DNA from: Casuarius casuarius
Lineage: Eukaryota; Chordata; Aves; Casuariiformes; Casuariidae
Direction: 5' to 3'
Assembly: GCA_003342895.1 (NCBI GenBank)
Contig: PTFA01000400.1
Coordinates: forward strand, 296,857-360,856
DNA: 64,000 bases
The notes under the pieces are model-generated. The model was not told the DNA's origin. It worked only from the letters and a program-made list of their open reading frames with translations, and searched no databases. The translations under genes and the position numbers were made by a program. Positions 25,701-39,360 of the stretch are shown one piece after another. Position 1 is the stretch's first letter. Each line of letters opens with the position of its first letter.

Positions 25701-28700
25701 CAAAATTCGTGCTTAAGTGACTTCATATAACCTTTCCAAATGAATAAGAACAAAAATTAGGAATAACGGAAGACTAAAAAAGCTATTATTTATAATAGAG
25801 AAAAATTAACACAGAGCATTTTAATCATACATAACACAAATCAGTTTGTGCTTTATATAGAAACATCCCTCTGAAACCTAGTTCTCACTTAATACAGAAG
25901 CAGTAGCATTTATAGTTGCACATTAATATATTAAAATACAATAGGAATAACTAAGATAAATTCGAAGAGGCATTCTGTTAGCATATTTTTATTTACTATT
26001 TTAAAAACATTCTACAAAATCATTCTGTAATGACATACAAGAAAATAAAAAAGGGGTGAAAACAATTTCAGTAAGCTTCTCAAAAGGTTTAAATCATATT
26101 CTAGCACAGTGGAAAGAAAGCTCACAGTGACTTGTGCCATCTTTTGTGTCCTTACAAGGACTCAATCTTCAATTGTATTGTTCTAGGTTGGATGTTCAAA
26201 CTCACCCATGTTTCTATTTCTCTGAAGGTCATAAGTCATATTCAGAGATTCTCTACAAGCTCCTCCGGTTCTTTTATTAGGAAACTTTTTGATGTTGAAT
26301 AGAAAGAAGAAAAAAACTCCAAATGAGTTGGAGAATGCAGACAAGCTTGTGCATACAAAAGTCTGATAGTTACTTGAAGATCAGATAAGCCATAAACAAT
26401 CTCCGAAACAGCTGCACAAGTGTGTGCAAGGGCTGTATAGCCCATCACCAATATCTTGCTGCACCAAGTAAGAAAACTGTTACAGATACAGATTGCAAAG
26501 TTGTTCTTACATCTGTCTTTACAACACTTTGGCGCATTCAAACCGTTATGCTTATTTTTGAAGTGTGTATTTATAAATCGTAAGTGAATTTCTACATGGA
26601 AATGCTGCACATGTATCAGACACCAGATTTTCCTAAACGCCTTCCTGATTTCCTTTCTCTACTTGAGAAAAAACATCGTTAAAGCCCAGCCAAACCTCAG
26701 CTAAAGATTCATTCTGGTTTGCTGCAACCCCTGTTTAAGAAACACAGGCAAAAGCTGTGCACTAACTGTGGATGCGAGGCACCGCTATGATTTGGGAGTT
26801 TTTGGTTGCGGGGGAGCAGAAGGTGGTGCTTCTCCTAGCCACTGAGTTTTCTTCTCCTTCGGAGATTTTAAAATAGAAGTTATTCTATCAAAATATATAC
26901 CAGATTTAAAATACGCTGACGTTTTGATTTTTGGCATGAAAAACACTGTAGATAAATCAACACTTCAACTACCAACAAAAAAAAATCTTCAATTAAATCT
27001 ATAAACTGGGTTCCAGAGGACTAAAAAGATTACAAGATGCACAAGGACTAGCATAACAACATAAAAAAAGCTAATGCACAGCATGATTACTTGTTCCAAT
27101 TGATGAGGAGTTACGAGATTTCAGAAGCACATGCTCACAGTTCAGCTGGCTGGAAGCAGACAGCCCCCAGTCACAGCCGACACGGCCATCATCAACCGCA
27201 GCCGTTAAAAGCAAGGATTATCGACGATCCTTCCACATCCCTATCACATCTCCACAAGCTGCTGAACAAAAGTATAAACTAAATTAACTCAAGCATTAAA
27301 TTACTGAACTTTAACTGTATTGTGTAGCCTCTGTTTAAAACTGCCTGGGTACCAGGAGATGGGAGAGCAGTGAGCGCAAGTTGCTTTAAATGAATCCAGA
27401 GCAAATCTGAGGGAGCACAACATCTATGCTGATAGGAGTAAGAGTAAAGAATGGAATTAACAGAAACACGAATAAACACCTCAGGGAAGAGTCCATTTAG
27501 CATTTATAATGAGGAGCCATGCTTTTCTTTATCATGAACTTTTATCTTCTGGAGGTTTTTTTTAAAGAAATCAAAGAGCATGAGATGAGAGAAAGCTATG
27601 CCTGATACAAACCCACTTGGATACCCAGAAGACATACAGCAAGATCTCAGAAACTAAAGCTAACAGGGGATTTAGAGGAAAGTCCATCTACAGATAAAGA
27701 CTTGGTTAAAAAATGGGGGTGGAGGGATCATTAGTCTTCCCCGTGGAGGCAAGTCCCCTGCGAAGCTCCCGGGGGATCAGTGTCGTATCCTGCACCGTCC
27801 AGCTTATTACTAAACACACTGAAAAGGGAGTTAGCAGTAATAGAGCAGCTGGTTGATGACAGAAGGTTATTCACAGTTACTGCAGGCAGACTGCGTGATA
27901 CCGAGTGTTTCAGCAGTAATATGGAAGAGGTTATACAATATGGACACAATTAAAGCACATTAAATTATCATGATGTAAATTCATCATGATTTAATGAAAT
28001 ATAACAAAATAACTGCATATAGTTAAATAGAGTGGAGCATGCTGTAATTCTCAAATTGATGCAACAAACAAGAGCTTATCTTGGTTAGTATAGCCCATGA
28101 AAAATTCCTTCTGATCCTGTTATTAACTATTGATAACTTATAAAACAATTTCTTCACTGTGCTTAATATTTTTAAACTCACAGGCACTTAAGTTTAAATG
28201 CTAAATTAAACCACAAGACAGACTCTTGCAACTCTTTGGCAAGTTTTCCATAGATATTTGGTTGCATTGTAAAAATCCATCTCGGTCTCCTGCATGGTAA
28301 TATATTCACAAGCAGCCCAAGACTTAAACAGCTTAATTTGCTAGATGTCTAGGACAAAATGCATTACTAGAGCTAAGCAATTAGGGTGGAACATTTATTC
28401 ACTTGACTGTAGTCAGCAGTGTAGTGACTTTACCTTTTCTCTGCAGAGTATTTGACCTTGCTTATAAGTCCAATGTGAAATGAATTCTAAGCCACCTAGC
28501 CCCCATCGTGGGCATTCAGGATTCAATAATACTTCCAAAAAATACCTTCGAGAAGTCTGTTCAGGAGAACTGATGTTGACAGGGAAGACAAAAAATGAAG
28601 GGCACTAACCTTGAATACCTGCTACATTAGATTTGAGAGACAGGTTTGTTCCTTGGCAATTAAAAGCTGCCACACATTACAAGGTTGCTCCGTCACATGC

Positions 28701-31700
28701 ATAACTTATATCCATCAGCATGCGTTGTATGACAAGAAACCCCCCCCATAAAATAAAAATTCTGAGATAGCTGTGTAATTAATTTTTACTTTTAAACAAA
28801 AAAGGGAATTGGTAAAAGAACTTTAATCCGCTTCTCCTATACCAGATCCCTTTTCTGAGACTGATGATAATTTGATGGCTTTGATGGGCCACATCACAAA
28901 ATGCTCTAACAGGATTTTAAGTACACACCAGGACACATCTTTAAAACCTTCTTAGTCAGATAACACAACTCGTAAGCAACTGTGTCATTTTAGTACTATT
29001 CCTTCTTTGTAACCGCTATTTTAAGAGCTCTTAAAGTTTCAGGGTCTGTCTTCTTGTTTCTTAAATATAAATTGAGACATTACTCAGAGCTCATTTTAGG
29101 CTGCAGGACCACAATTTGGTGCACAAATGAAATCTCAACCTGGTTGTCTTTATATTCTGGCCAAAGGGCATCATCCTCAACAGGAGATACCGCCAGCCTA
29201 TCTTCATGCTAGAAGTTAATCTTCTCAGTAACAAATAACTACTTAGAAGCATCCAGTTTTGTCTGATTGCACAGCAATCCCTTAATGAAGTGATATGCAG
29301 ATTCAAAAACAGCTCAAGGGGCCAGGAGAAAGAAAAACAATCATCCAGAAGTTTATACTGTTAAGATAGGAAGAGTTAAAAACAAAGTATTTGGTGCTTT
29401 TTTCATTCTACCTTACAGATATGAGCAGGAATATAATTGTAAATAGTTTTCTTTGTTAACTCTGAATGTTTTGCACAAACCTCTGATATCTTTTCAGAAA
29501 TACACATAAGTTGCCTAACGAAATACTATTTGCATGTCCAAATTCGCAATGACTGAATCTCATGTTATTTACTGGATAAAAAGCACCAGGGTCAACGCAA
29601 GCGGATCTGTAGAAGGCTCCTCCCCATCTATCACCACCGGTGATTCACTACTCTTCACTGAACACAAAGACGAGGTATTTTTAAATAGGTCACACAGAGG
29701 CTGGGTGGTAATTACAGAAAAACGTTAATCAGATTTGAGCAGGCAGAGCTGCTTATCTCTTTCAGGAAGCCTTTTTTAATATCAGGTCTTTCTTCACATC
29801 TTAGGACAAACTCACATTAAAAGTACAGTGATCATATAAAAGTGCTCTAGCATATGAAATTCTTGCTTGTTTGTCAATTCTAACTCCACTTTGATGACAA
29901 AATACAGAACAGAACAAACCAGAGAGGAAGTACACATGAATGCATCCTATTGTCAGACAACTATGGAAAGTAAAACAAGAGAAAGGATGGACATTGAGCT
30001 CTTGCATTCAGACAGGGGATCCAAAATTAATAGGAGTTCAGATGCTGGGTGGTAGCAATAAAGGAAAAGTATTCCAGAAGCAGCCTCAGGAAGCCCCCCT
30101 TGGCAAAGCAGGCCCATTGCTTCCCCAAACGAAGACGTGTGTATAGGAGGGGAAAGGCATAATTAAGGTAAGAATTCATCTCATTCTTCTTGACTTTACG
30201 TCCTTAGCCATTTTCTTGCCAAGTAGATCTTCCTGAATGTGCACGTGGGAGACTACCAGGCTGCTCCTTTCGCTTTCAAGGGAAGCTGTTTAAACTGTGC
30301 AGAAAGCGTAGCAGGGTATTCGAGAGCGGCTGTCCTGCAGCAACTCGGGCCTTGCTACCAAGAGAGAGCACGACTGAGGCAGACACCATTGCCCAGCAGC
30401 TGCTTGAGCCGTTTAGTGATTTTTGAAGGCCACTGCTCTTCAGAGAGCTACTCTAACCTGAGCAGTAACATTACCGCATCATTTTTCTAACAAATTCGGA
30501 AGATATTTTGTTCGCTCACAAGTGTGATTTTCGTTGTGGCTCCAACTCATCCTCTCAGACTTCGGCAATAGCCTACCCTTATCCCCAGCTCCTCAATTCA
30601 AGGTCACTCCTGTCTGCAGGGTTCGCAGCCTTCAGCAACATGGCAAGACCCAGAGGATTTTCCCACTAAACTGATTTTGCAAGTTTGACTTAGTTCCAGC
30701 ATGCCAGATCATTGCTGATCTGCAATGCCTGATGGAAAGCATCAACGGCACAGCGTACAAAACAGCTTAATGCTGCCTCCTCCTCGTCACAGTTTCTGAA
30801 CACATTTCTTTGACATCAGCTCATGCCCATAATTGGATTCTTTCTTTCCTGTGCTTCATTTTCCCATCAGAATCTCAGAGAAATCAGTATTAGGTAGTGA
30901 TGCAATTTCACAATTTCCACATTATTTTTCAAAGTTTGTTAAAGATTTATCACATTTTTTTCCCCATCAAAAGAGTTAAAACACACATACTACCTAGTGA
31001 GCCCTGTGATTGCATTAGGAAGTTTTCTACTTGTACAGGTTACCCCAAACCCTTTAGTTATCATTGCTGTAGGGCACCTCCACGTAGAGGTGGTGCAGCT
31101 GCTCCCATGCTTGGGCAGTCCCATTGCCAGTGCCCACAGCTACAACAGCACGATCCAGCTAATGATAACAAAGCTCCAAGGAATCTGAGCTGTATTTAAG
31201 ATGTTCAAATCTCCAGTCGCTCATCATGACCTCCTGTTGGTGCTTAATACCACAGCACAAGGAAATGGGTGGCCCAGTTTCATTTTTTATGGCACGATGG
31301 ACAGTAGCACCCAGTACACCTCCGCTGACGGCTTAAACCGAGGCCGCAGCCTCACCTTCCTTCCTGCCAAGCTCTGCAGTGGAGGCAGCAGCCTCCAGAA
31401 GGGAGGTGGAGTGGGTGGCTGGGCTGGAGCAATATGAGCCGTTCGTTATACGACGATATAGTCAGATGCTGCCTTAAGACTGGACTGGAAAGCAAATAGC
31501 TATGTCTGCTTTTTGCTGGGAATCTTCTTTCATTAGAATTTGCCCCAATTTTCTCCATATTCACAAAGCATAAGAAGGTGACTTATCATTTATCCTACTT
31601 AGAATTTGTGCTTACCTGTCTAAACTACCAGTTCTTCTAAAGAGATATTTTATGAAAAAAAGCTCACTAACAATGAAACGCAGAATGGTACCACGACAAT

Positions 31701-32602
31701 TTTTCAGATGGAATGAGAATGTCAGTAACTGCTTTTGGCAATTATACTTGTTGATCCCTCTTCTATGACAAACTTTTTTCAGAAAAAAATGCTATTTTAT
31801 GCTGAAGACAGTTGATCAAGACAGCAAAGGATTGATACAAACTTTTGCAGAGCCTGAAATAGCTGCCAAATTCATGAGGCTGTTGGGAAATAAAAACAAC
31901 ACACACAGCCCTCTTAGCGGAACATGCAACAAAAAACAAACAAAAAAGACATCGTGACCTTGTTTAACAAAACCAGGTTTTCCTAAAATATCTGCAGAGT
32001 AAGGAGACCGAGCACAAGTTTCTCCATTCCCCTTTGGAATTCTATAGTATTTCTTTCGCCGGAGCAATTAGTATTTGCTGTTGTTTTAAAAGAAAAACCC
32101 TACAGAAATAAAGGAAAAGTATGACTCACAGAGAGACCAATAATTAGGTCATGTGTTCAATTAGCTTTCATACTTAACTAGTTACTCTTTAGGAAATGCT
32201 CAACCTTTGATGTGCAGCAGGCAACTTACCAATTAATTAGGCAGAAGGAAGCAATGCAAGGAATGAAACCTCAGAAACCATATCAAAGCCCAGAGATATC
32301 TAATGAGGGAAACAGCATCAACAACAGAAAACATGCACAAAAAGGTACGAGGCTTTAAATGATCTGCTTCAAGTACCTTGGCTAAACTTCCTTTGAAATT
32401 AAGACAAAACTGCTGGGAAGCAGACTCGAAGAGAAAAAGAAGCAGCCTTGTTTGATCAGAAAAGCCTCACCGTTTCCTTGAAGGCTTGGCACAAAAAAAT
32501 ATAATCTATCCATATTGTATGAGAAGTCTCCTCAGAGACCATCGTTCATTGCTGGATGCCAACTGCAAGAGCCAACACACACCATACGATATTGGATTAA
32601 AA

Positions 32603-32676
32603 GCACAATGGGACATAAGCACCGCTGAACATCTCGACCCGCGCAGTGGGACATGCACTGCTGAGCATCTCGACCT
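32603..32676. repeat. Two-copy 38/36-base tandem duplication
   Basis: Copy one (32603-32640) and copy two (32641-32676) align with 31 identities over 36 positions and one two-base gap. Both end in the shared block CATCTCGACC. It is an isolated diverged duplication in intron 3 with no sign of a longer array. Confidence 0.85.
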
Positions 32677-34139
32677 GGCACCAGCCACTTGGAAAAGATA
32701 ATACGCAGCCACAGTGTAACTCACATTTCTATTAATGCTACATAGAAAAGGAACAGGCATGCCTACTTGGGATTAGTACTTGGTTTCTCATTTTCCTTAG
32801 GCCAATTTTCTACTATAACTTCAATAAAAGATTGCTCAAGCCTCTTCTCCTCGACTACGTCACCCCTTTGAACCGAGTCACAAATCGGTACAACCACATA
32901 ACAAACCAAATAGGGTGGAAAGACCTAAAGCATGCCTGGATCTGCCAGATTAATGAGCTCAGCTATGTCACTGCCTGTCCCTCAATAACGGACACCAATG
33001 TAAGAAAAGGAGAATAAATACGAGAGCTGCATAAAGAACAGCAACAAAATCACTGTGTGACAGTGCTTTGTCCATAACATTTATTAACACGCTGTTCTCG
33101 GTGATTAAGGATGCTACAGACATAGGCATTCTCAAATGCCAATATTTGCTTTCAAGCCGCCCTTCCCAAAGGCTCACTAGAAGTATATTTAATTTTGCCA
33201 TCTAGATCTCTCAAGTCCATCTGCATTTTTGGCCTAAGTAAAATCCTTCATGGCCATTCTTCACTCCAGTGAAGCCCTTTCAGACACAGCTACAATGAAA
33301 TGCTCAAAAGAAATTCCAGCACAGATTAGACAATCAAAATAAGACATTATTGAAGATGATTATCTTAGCAAGAAAGGGAGAAGTGGAGAGAAGAAAAAGG
33401 GAGATAATGTAGCACTTGAAATAGAAAAATCAATGCTGTAATTGACTGATTTTTCCTTTGTTTTATTTAGCAAGGGGATGGGAGATGAAAAAGTAGTAGT
33501 TCTTTGGGATGTAACGGTTAAAGCTAATTGGCTTTGCTGGTGTTAGTTATCGCAAAAGGAAGTGCAGAAGTCCCAGGGCTCCGTGCCTGAAAAAGGCAGA
33601 AGGGGAAGTGGGGGAAATAGATGCTGCACAGACAACAAATTACAAATCTTACTGTGGTTAAATCTCACACAGAGGTACAAACCTCTCACGCTCCATTAGG
33701 TTAAATATCACAGGATGTAAAAATCCTGAATTTCATAGAAGAGTTGACCTCCAGCTTGAAATCACTACAAAGGTCTCTACAAAATCAAGGTGCCGCCAAC
33801 ACAATTTTGTAAGATCTCAAAACATTGCAGGGAGTTATCAGATACTGCAGATTTCACAAATAACTCAAGAGTATAAATAAAACATGTGATGTGTTGCAAC
33901 CAATCCTCCCATCTCCTGCTCCTCATTCTGAAATTGGTTATAAAACATGCTCTGCCAAGTTGACAAAAACGCCCTTACGTGACGGGCTCATTCCCTCAGG
34001 TGGCCACTGCCCGGCTGTATTTCACACTTTCATACACTAACGTTTCATCCTCTTTTCAGATTCAAGTAAAATGTTCTTCCCACAGGAGATTCCTGTTGTT
34101 CTGGGTGCACAAAACTCTTCCTTTGCTCTCTTCTTCCCA

Positions 34140-34400
34140 GCGGCATCCAGTGCTGGTGGAATCGCGGCCCGCCGGGACGCTGCCACGAGCGGGCAAGCGC
34201 TGCCTTCCCTCCGCTGAGCAACGGGGCAATGGCACAGGCAGCACGGTGACCGCTGCTCACCTGGGCACTTTGCAGCGTAATCACTCGGACCAGCTCACTC
34301 GGACCTTGACACCTTCACCGATTCATTTCCAAACCTCTCAAAGACTTGGGGCCAACGTCTGCTCTCTCCAGAGGCGAGACGGCTCGGGCGGAAACCCAGT
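34140..34400. other. CpG-rich intronic patch
   Basis: This part of intron 3 has many CpG sites (CGCGGCCCGCCGGGACG) inside a broader pyrimidine-rich zone. It lies within a 209-codon plus-strand open frame (33979-34608), which shows no domain or compositional sign of coding and is probably kept open by the low A content. Confidence 0.4.
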
Positions 34401-35385
34401 GACGCCGAACAGTTGTGCTGCTGCAACTAGCTTCGATGGACAACAAATACTCAAATACGTAGTGGGAGCTCAAGGGCTCGCTCCCTCCCCCCGAGTCCTC
34501 CGTACACACCGCAGTAGCACTGAAGTCCTCCTTAACTACAGCAGAGAATGCAGCTTTCCTTTTCTTCTAACCCATCCACGAGCCTCGACTGCTGTGTACT
34601 GTAACTAAACTTAATTCCCTGTAACAGTCCAACCCAAGAGGACCAAAGGTTAGTACCGTACCAGCCCTCTGCTCTTCCCGGCAGCAAGGCTGCCCGAGTT
34701 CTGCTGGGTTTCCTGAACGTGCTGATTACACGTGTGGCTTCAGGCTTGAAGAACGCGCTGTTTATAATTACTGTCTACATATCATCTTCCAGGGTTGTGC
34801 TGCACCTTCCCTGACCTAACAGCTGCTCTTTCCATCAACTGAAATTTCTCTTCCCAAAACCCCTGCCGAGTTCATTTTGCTAGCGAACGGCCAGAACTTC
34901 TCTTTTCAAAATTCCCTCTCCAGCACTTCAGAGGACTCATCTTCTGTGAGAACTACAGAACAGCTCTACTATTGCTCCTCTTCTCTGCACCCTCAAAGCC
35001 CGATTTCTTTCAATAATCTCATGTGCAAACAAAGTTTAATTACAGCCCTATACTCTGGTCTACTCCAAGCCCTCGGCACACTCTCCTCAAAGAACTTCCT
35101 TATAAAAACCTGCTTCTTGTTTCCATTTCAGGTCCCCCTTTCGAAACCTACCACACCGTGACACCTACCAAAACTGTAAGAGCTGGGCTTCTGCTGTCCT
35201 AAGACCCTGTCGCATTGACTGATACTATTTTGTGGTCTCCTTGTACTCTCCCATTTACCTACATCAGCCTTATTTCGGCTTGCCAGCCGAGCGGCAGCGT
35301 GTCCGCTCCACGCGTACGGCACCTTGCTCAACGCAAGGCTCCCAGGTGCTGCCGCGGTGCAAATGCGGAAAGGGGCTGCAACCTC

Positions 35386-35407
35386 CACCCCACCCCACCC
35401 CACCCCA
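35386..35407. repeat. (CCCCA)n short tandem repeat
   Basis: Four to five tandem copies of a five-base unit (CACCC/CCCCA) lie in intron 3 on the plus strand, making the RPTOR pre-mRNA strand G-rich (GGGGT repeats). Five G runs within 25 bases on the minus strand could form a G-quadruplex in the transcript. Confidence 0.9.
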
Positions 35408-38400
35408 GGGAGTCGCAGGCACCTCTTCCTCAGGCTTCACAGCTAGCTGTGCAAGGACCACAACACGGCACAACTTCTCAGGGAAAGAATGCTCTTTTAA
35501 AAAGCCTGAAACATTCATTCTAGTTGAAACGAGGTCCACCTTCTCCAATGTTAAAACTGTGCTGCATGAGCAATGCAGGAATGCCAATGTCTGCGAGATA
35601 CCTTTCTTCACCTAACCTTTATGAACATCATTTTTTGACTTGCCAGTGGGAGGACTGGGAAAGTTCCTAGCAGAGAACACAGATCAGTATTGCAAAGCTT
35701 CTGGTGTGGGAGTGCCAGTGGGTTTCACTTGGGCTGGTAAAACAATCACAACAGAGGTGTCGAAATTATTGAGGATGATGAAAGAAAGGAAGAAAGAGTC
35801 CTGTGAATTTTCTGGGCAGTTTACAGTTAAAGAAACTGGTCAAAAGCCAGAGCCAACAAAAATAATTAAAAAAAAATCTATAATTTCATGCAAATTTAAT
35901 GAGCATATGCTCCAAACTGCTTCATACCAGATCCGGAATTATGTAAGCTGTGCATCATTCAACCTACAATTCTGCCTTTGGCTACACTGGCAGATACAAA
36001 CACAGGCAGGCAAATACAGAAGAATGGGAACTAAGCAAATTCTAATGTCCAGGGAGGGCCAAGAGACTGAAATGTCCATTACCAAAAAAAAGCCAAGCCT
36101 GACACCCTTCTAAGAACATAACCAGCAATCACAGATAGACCTAATCGAGCAGCATCCTGTACATTTCCTGCTTAACGACCATTTTACGAGACAGAACTGG
36201 TGCTTTCTGTAGGAAGTGCCGTAGCCCAGTACAGAGAACTCCAGCCAAGAGGATGCGGAGAAACATTTATGTTCTCTCAAACCCGTCCGCAAGAAACAGG
36301 AACACTCTGCTGTAGAGGAGAGCAGCAGAAAGCTGACTACCATCTTCATCCTCTCCCAAAACCCCTCTGTTCCAGCTCTGCAGAACGTTACAGCAAGGGA
36401 CTCAAGTCCCAGGCTTTGCTGATAAATGAATGTAAACTGTGATTCAAGTAACAGTAGTTTCTGTCCATAAAAATCCACAGTAGCTACTGCATGCTGATAA
36501 AGCATCTCACTGCAGTAGCACTTGGAAGCATTGGCAGTCCATTATTCCTATTTTCAAAGTCTGCTGACTTTTAACTAAGGAAAGTTCCTACCTTTTACAT
36601 GACATAACATGCAGCGTTGCCAAGAAAACTAAAAAGAACACGCTCACTGTCTCGTTCACCATTTCCCATCCAAACAACAGGGAAAATATTTACCACTCGC
36701 TGCCAGCACGAGCAGACTCGTGCTCTTGCTGGTCATTCACTAAGACGCTGCACCTAACAGGGACAGCAGTCTGCAAAGGGAAGAAAGACCACCACAAGCA
36801 GAGAAACACCATCTCAACGCAACCAACTTCTTACCTAAATGTTTTAAATTCTATGCGAAGAACTCCAAAAGAAATTCAGCAAGTATTGCTATTTACATCA
36901 ATTAAAGTGATATACTGTGCTCTCTCAGCCCAAAGCTCTCCTTTTTCACGGTGCTCTCGTGACACCAGCCAGGCTCAGCAGCCGGCAAACCCAGGGCCGC
37001 TCCGCTCCACCGGCCGCTCGCCGAGCCGCCGGCCCGCGCGTCCCGTGGACACCAGAGCAGCCGCAGGGAAGGGTTTTCCTGGGCCTCACCGAGAAGGGAA
37101 GTCCCCTCCAATCAGGTTGGGTATTACGGGGTCCTATGCTCTTAACTTTCACTACCCTTTCCTCCTTTCATTCTCATCTGCTTAAGCAACCCCTTTTATC
37201 CCTGTAATTGAGCCTGCTTTCCAGATTACCCTCAGATTTAACCTCTTCGATGCCCAGTGGGACTCCACACCCACCACACAGGGTAACATCCAGGAGGAGC
37301 TGGGTTTTTGCCTTCATTCTGCTTGTTCCACCTAAATTATCTCCACACTAAATTGCAAGAACTCTAACTTGTTAGGAAAATTCTTTAGAGATAAATTCTT
37401 CATTGTATCCCTGCAGCTTTGTAATCTCCTACTCTCTTCCCCCAATAAAATTTTCATTTGAGACTTGCAATGAAATGACTGAATGTTTTTTAACCGCAGT
37501 ATTTTGCAGATGAAACAACAGCTGAAGAATTTTTTCACTCCTGCAGTACACAAATTTATGTAGCTACACAACAATAAAGCAAAGTCCTAAATTTAATCAG
37601 AAGAAATACTTCAAGCAATGGCAAGCTGATAAATTATGTAGAAGGGGCTCAATAAGACCTGTCAAGGAAATATGCATCAGCTGCACAGCCTGTGAGCTCT
37701 CAGAAACAAAGAATTTTCACACTTGCCCCTTTTAAGGACTTTTTTACCTAAGCTATTTGTATTTAACAAAAACAGGTATTAATTCAAACCACATCCTACA
37801 ATCATCAGCAGACAAAGTAGGATCATACTGGTTCGCACAGGGTTTGTCACAGGTGTGACACTGGGTGGACTAACAAAATAAGTTTACTGTTTGTTAGCAT
37901 TATTTGTGCATTTGCAATAAGGTATTAATGACAGGTATTTCCCAGCTTCAGCACTCACACTGGCAACCCAGCAATACTGGCTATTTCAGGAGATTTTAAT
38001 GATCTGGGCTTATTTCAGATTGCCTAGTTTTTCCCACAAGTCGTCTCCTTTCTGTCAAATCTTCAACCATTCCAAAACACTGAGAAAGAGACAAAACTAG
38101 ATGTATTAGTATTTATATGAAAGGTCTAGGAAATTCAATATTGTTCCTATTGTTTTATTGAGGATGGCACATCAACTTCTCTTTATTACTGCAGAAAACT
38201 CAAGAGCCCTGTAGAGTGCAATAAAATGGTACGTGTTTAGCTTTGCAATGTTTCAAAGGGCTGTGATTTACTGTGAAGAACCGGGCACCTTGCACACAAA
38301 CATCTGAGCTCAGTAATTGCTTCATGTTTTGTGCAAACTCTACAAGGCAGCGTGAGGTCTGCCCACACATGGAGTACCTGCTGCTTCCAGACGCCTGTCC

Positions 38401-39277
38401 CTCATTCCTCAGTAACATGGGCTTCACTATTAAAGAGCAGAGGAAAAGCTTTGTTTTCCCCTTTGCATCAAGATGTTTTACTCTCCTACTTGATTTCAGA
38501 CACTATTTGAATTTTCTCTGCCAGATCTTTTGTCTGCTAGAGAGAGATTAAAAGAGTAAATTGCCAGTGCACTAAACAGGAAAACACAAAAGTAAATAAG
38601 CTTGTCTTAAATATATCCCATACAGGCTTAAAGACAAGTCCTTCTTATATATATGTAATGTAAAAATGCAATACTTCTGGAAAAAGCACACCCACTGAAT
38701 TCAAATTTAAAGTATTATGTAGAAAGTAATCCACAGATTTAAGTAATGTAAACATGCCACCACTAAACACACTAAGTTTTCTTCAGGTAATACTTTTAGC
38801 TTTTACTGAACAATAAACTCAATTCTAGTCAACCAATCCAGAATAAGTGGGTGGAGTATCAAATATAGGCAAGAGGCAGAGAACCTGTAGTAACTGTATT
38901 TGTGCTCCAACTGCCCTGAATATATTATTTTTTCCATCAAATTTGAGTTAGAAAATAGAGGAGAGACTTGGACTGCATGCAATACAATAATCTCAGAAGA
39001 ATATAAATTTTAAAAAATCATTGTTGGACTTAGTATTTTAAACAAATACCCCAGACATGCTTAAGCAACGTGCTAGCCAAGAGAGACATCAGCGAGAAAA
39101 CTACCAAGTTTGACAGCCTGCAAGAATTTATTCGCACAGATGGATTAAGGAAGCAACAAATGCTGCAAGACCACTAAAGCATATGATAGGGACATAATTT
39201 CAGTCTAAGTCGAAAGTCTATCACAGAAGTATCATGTCTATAGCTACAGAGGAGAAGCTCAAGGAATATGTACTTAC

Positions 39278-39360
39278 TCTTGGCTGCCAGTTTTCATACT
39301 GCTTCTGTAAATTCGCACCAATGGTTTCCAGAGCTTTTTGAGGACCCATTGATAGAGGAT
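39278..39360 (-). CDS. RPTOR: RPTOR coding exon 3 (end of codon 89 to residue 116)
   Basis: This 83-base exon completes Asp89 from the split codon G|AT and encodes PLSMGPQKALETIGANLQKQ then YENWQPR. This is the helix following the first strand of the Raptor caspase-like domain. It ends in phase 0 at AGA|GTAAGTA, a strong donor; the acceptor is ATTATGTTTCTTAG. It is the smallest exon in the window and is not a multiple of three, so skipping it would shift the frame. Confidence 0.96.

Larger units (their letters stand above)
14352..39277 (-). other. RPTOR: RPTOR intron 3 (24.9 kb, largest in the window)
   Basis: This phase 0 intron has donor GTAAGTA and a weak acceptor ACATTTTATGTTACCAG. It contains an ATC microsatellite (15638-15667), a CR1-like relic (about 21975-22245), a 20-base tandem duplication with a nearby A run (22596-22747), a 38-base tandem duplication (32603-32676), a CCCCA repeat (35386-35407), and CpG-rich patches near 15040-15260, 19540-19690, 23640-23850, 34140-34400 and 36950-37100. 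From about 33900 to 37450 the plus strand is unusually pyrimidine-rich, apart from 35630-36110. No gene is recognised. Confidence 0.9.

Noticed and set aside
30780..30880. Text resembling an old MIR/L2 3' end (CTTCATTTTCCCATCAG)
   Set aside because: The similarity covers fewer than 20 bases and lacks the other landmarks in order.
33979..34608. 209-codon plus-strand open frame
   Set aside because: It has no recognisable domain, sits in a pyrimidine-rich, CpG-enriched patch with few stop codons, and contains acceptor-like text only by chance. No supporting exon structure is seen.
35887..35910. POU octamer ATGCAAAT next to TTAATGAGCATATGC
   Set aside because: An exact octamer is expected about twice by chance in 64 kb on both strands, and nothing else supports an enhancer here.
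35640..36113. 157-codon purine-rich open frame on the plus strand
   Set aside because: The translation is Lys/Thr/Glu-rich without motifs and lacks promoter or splice context. It lies in an intron of the opposite strand.
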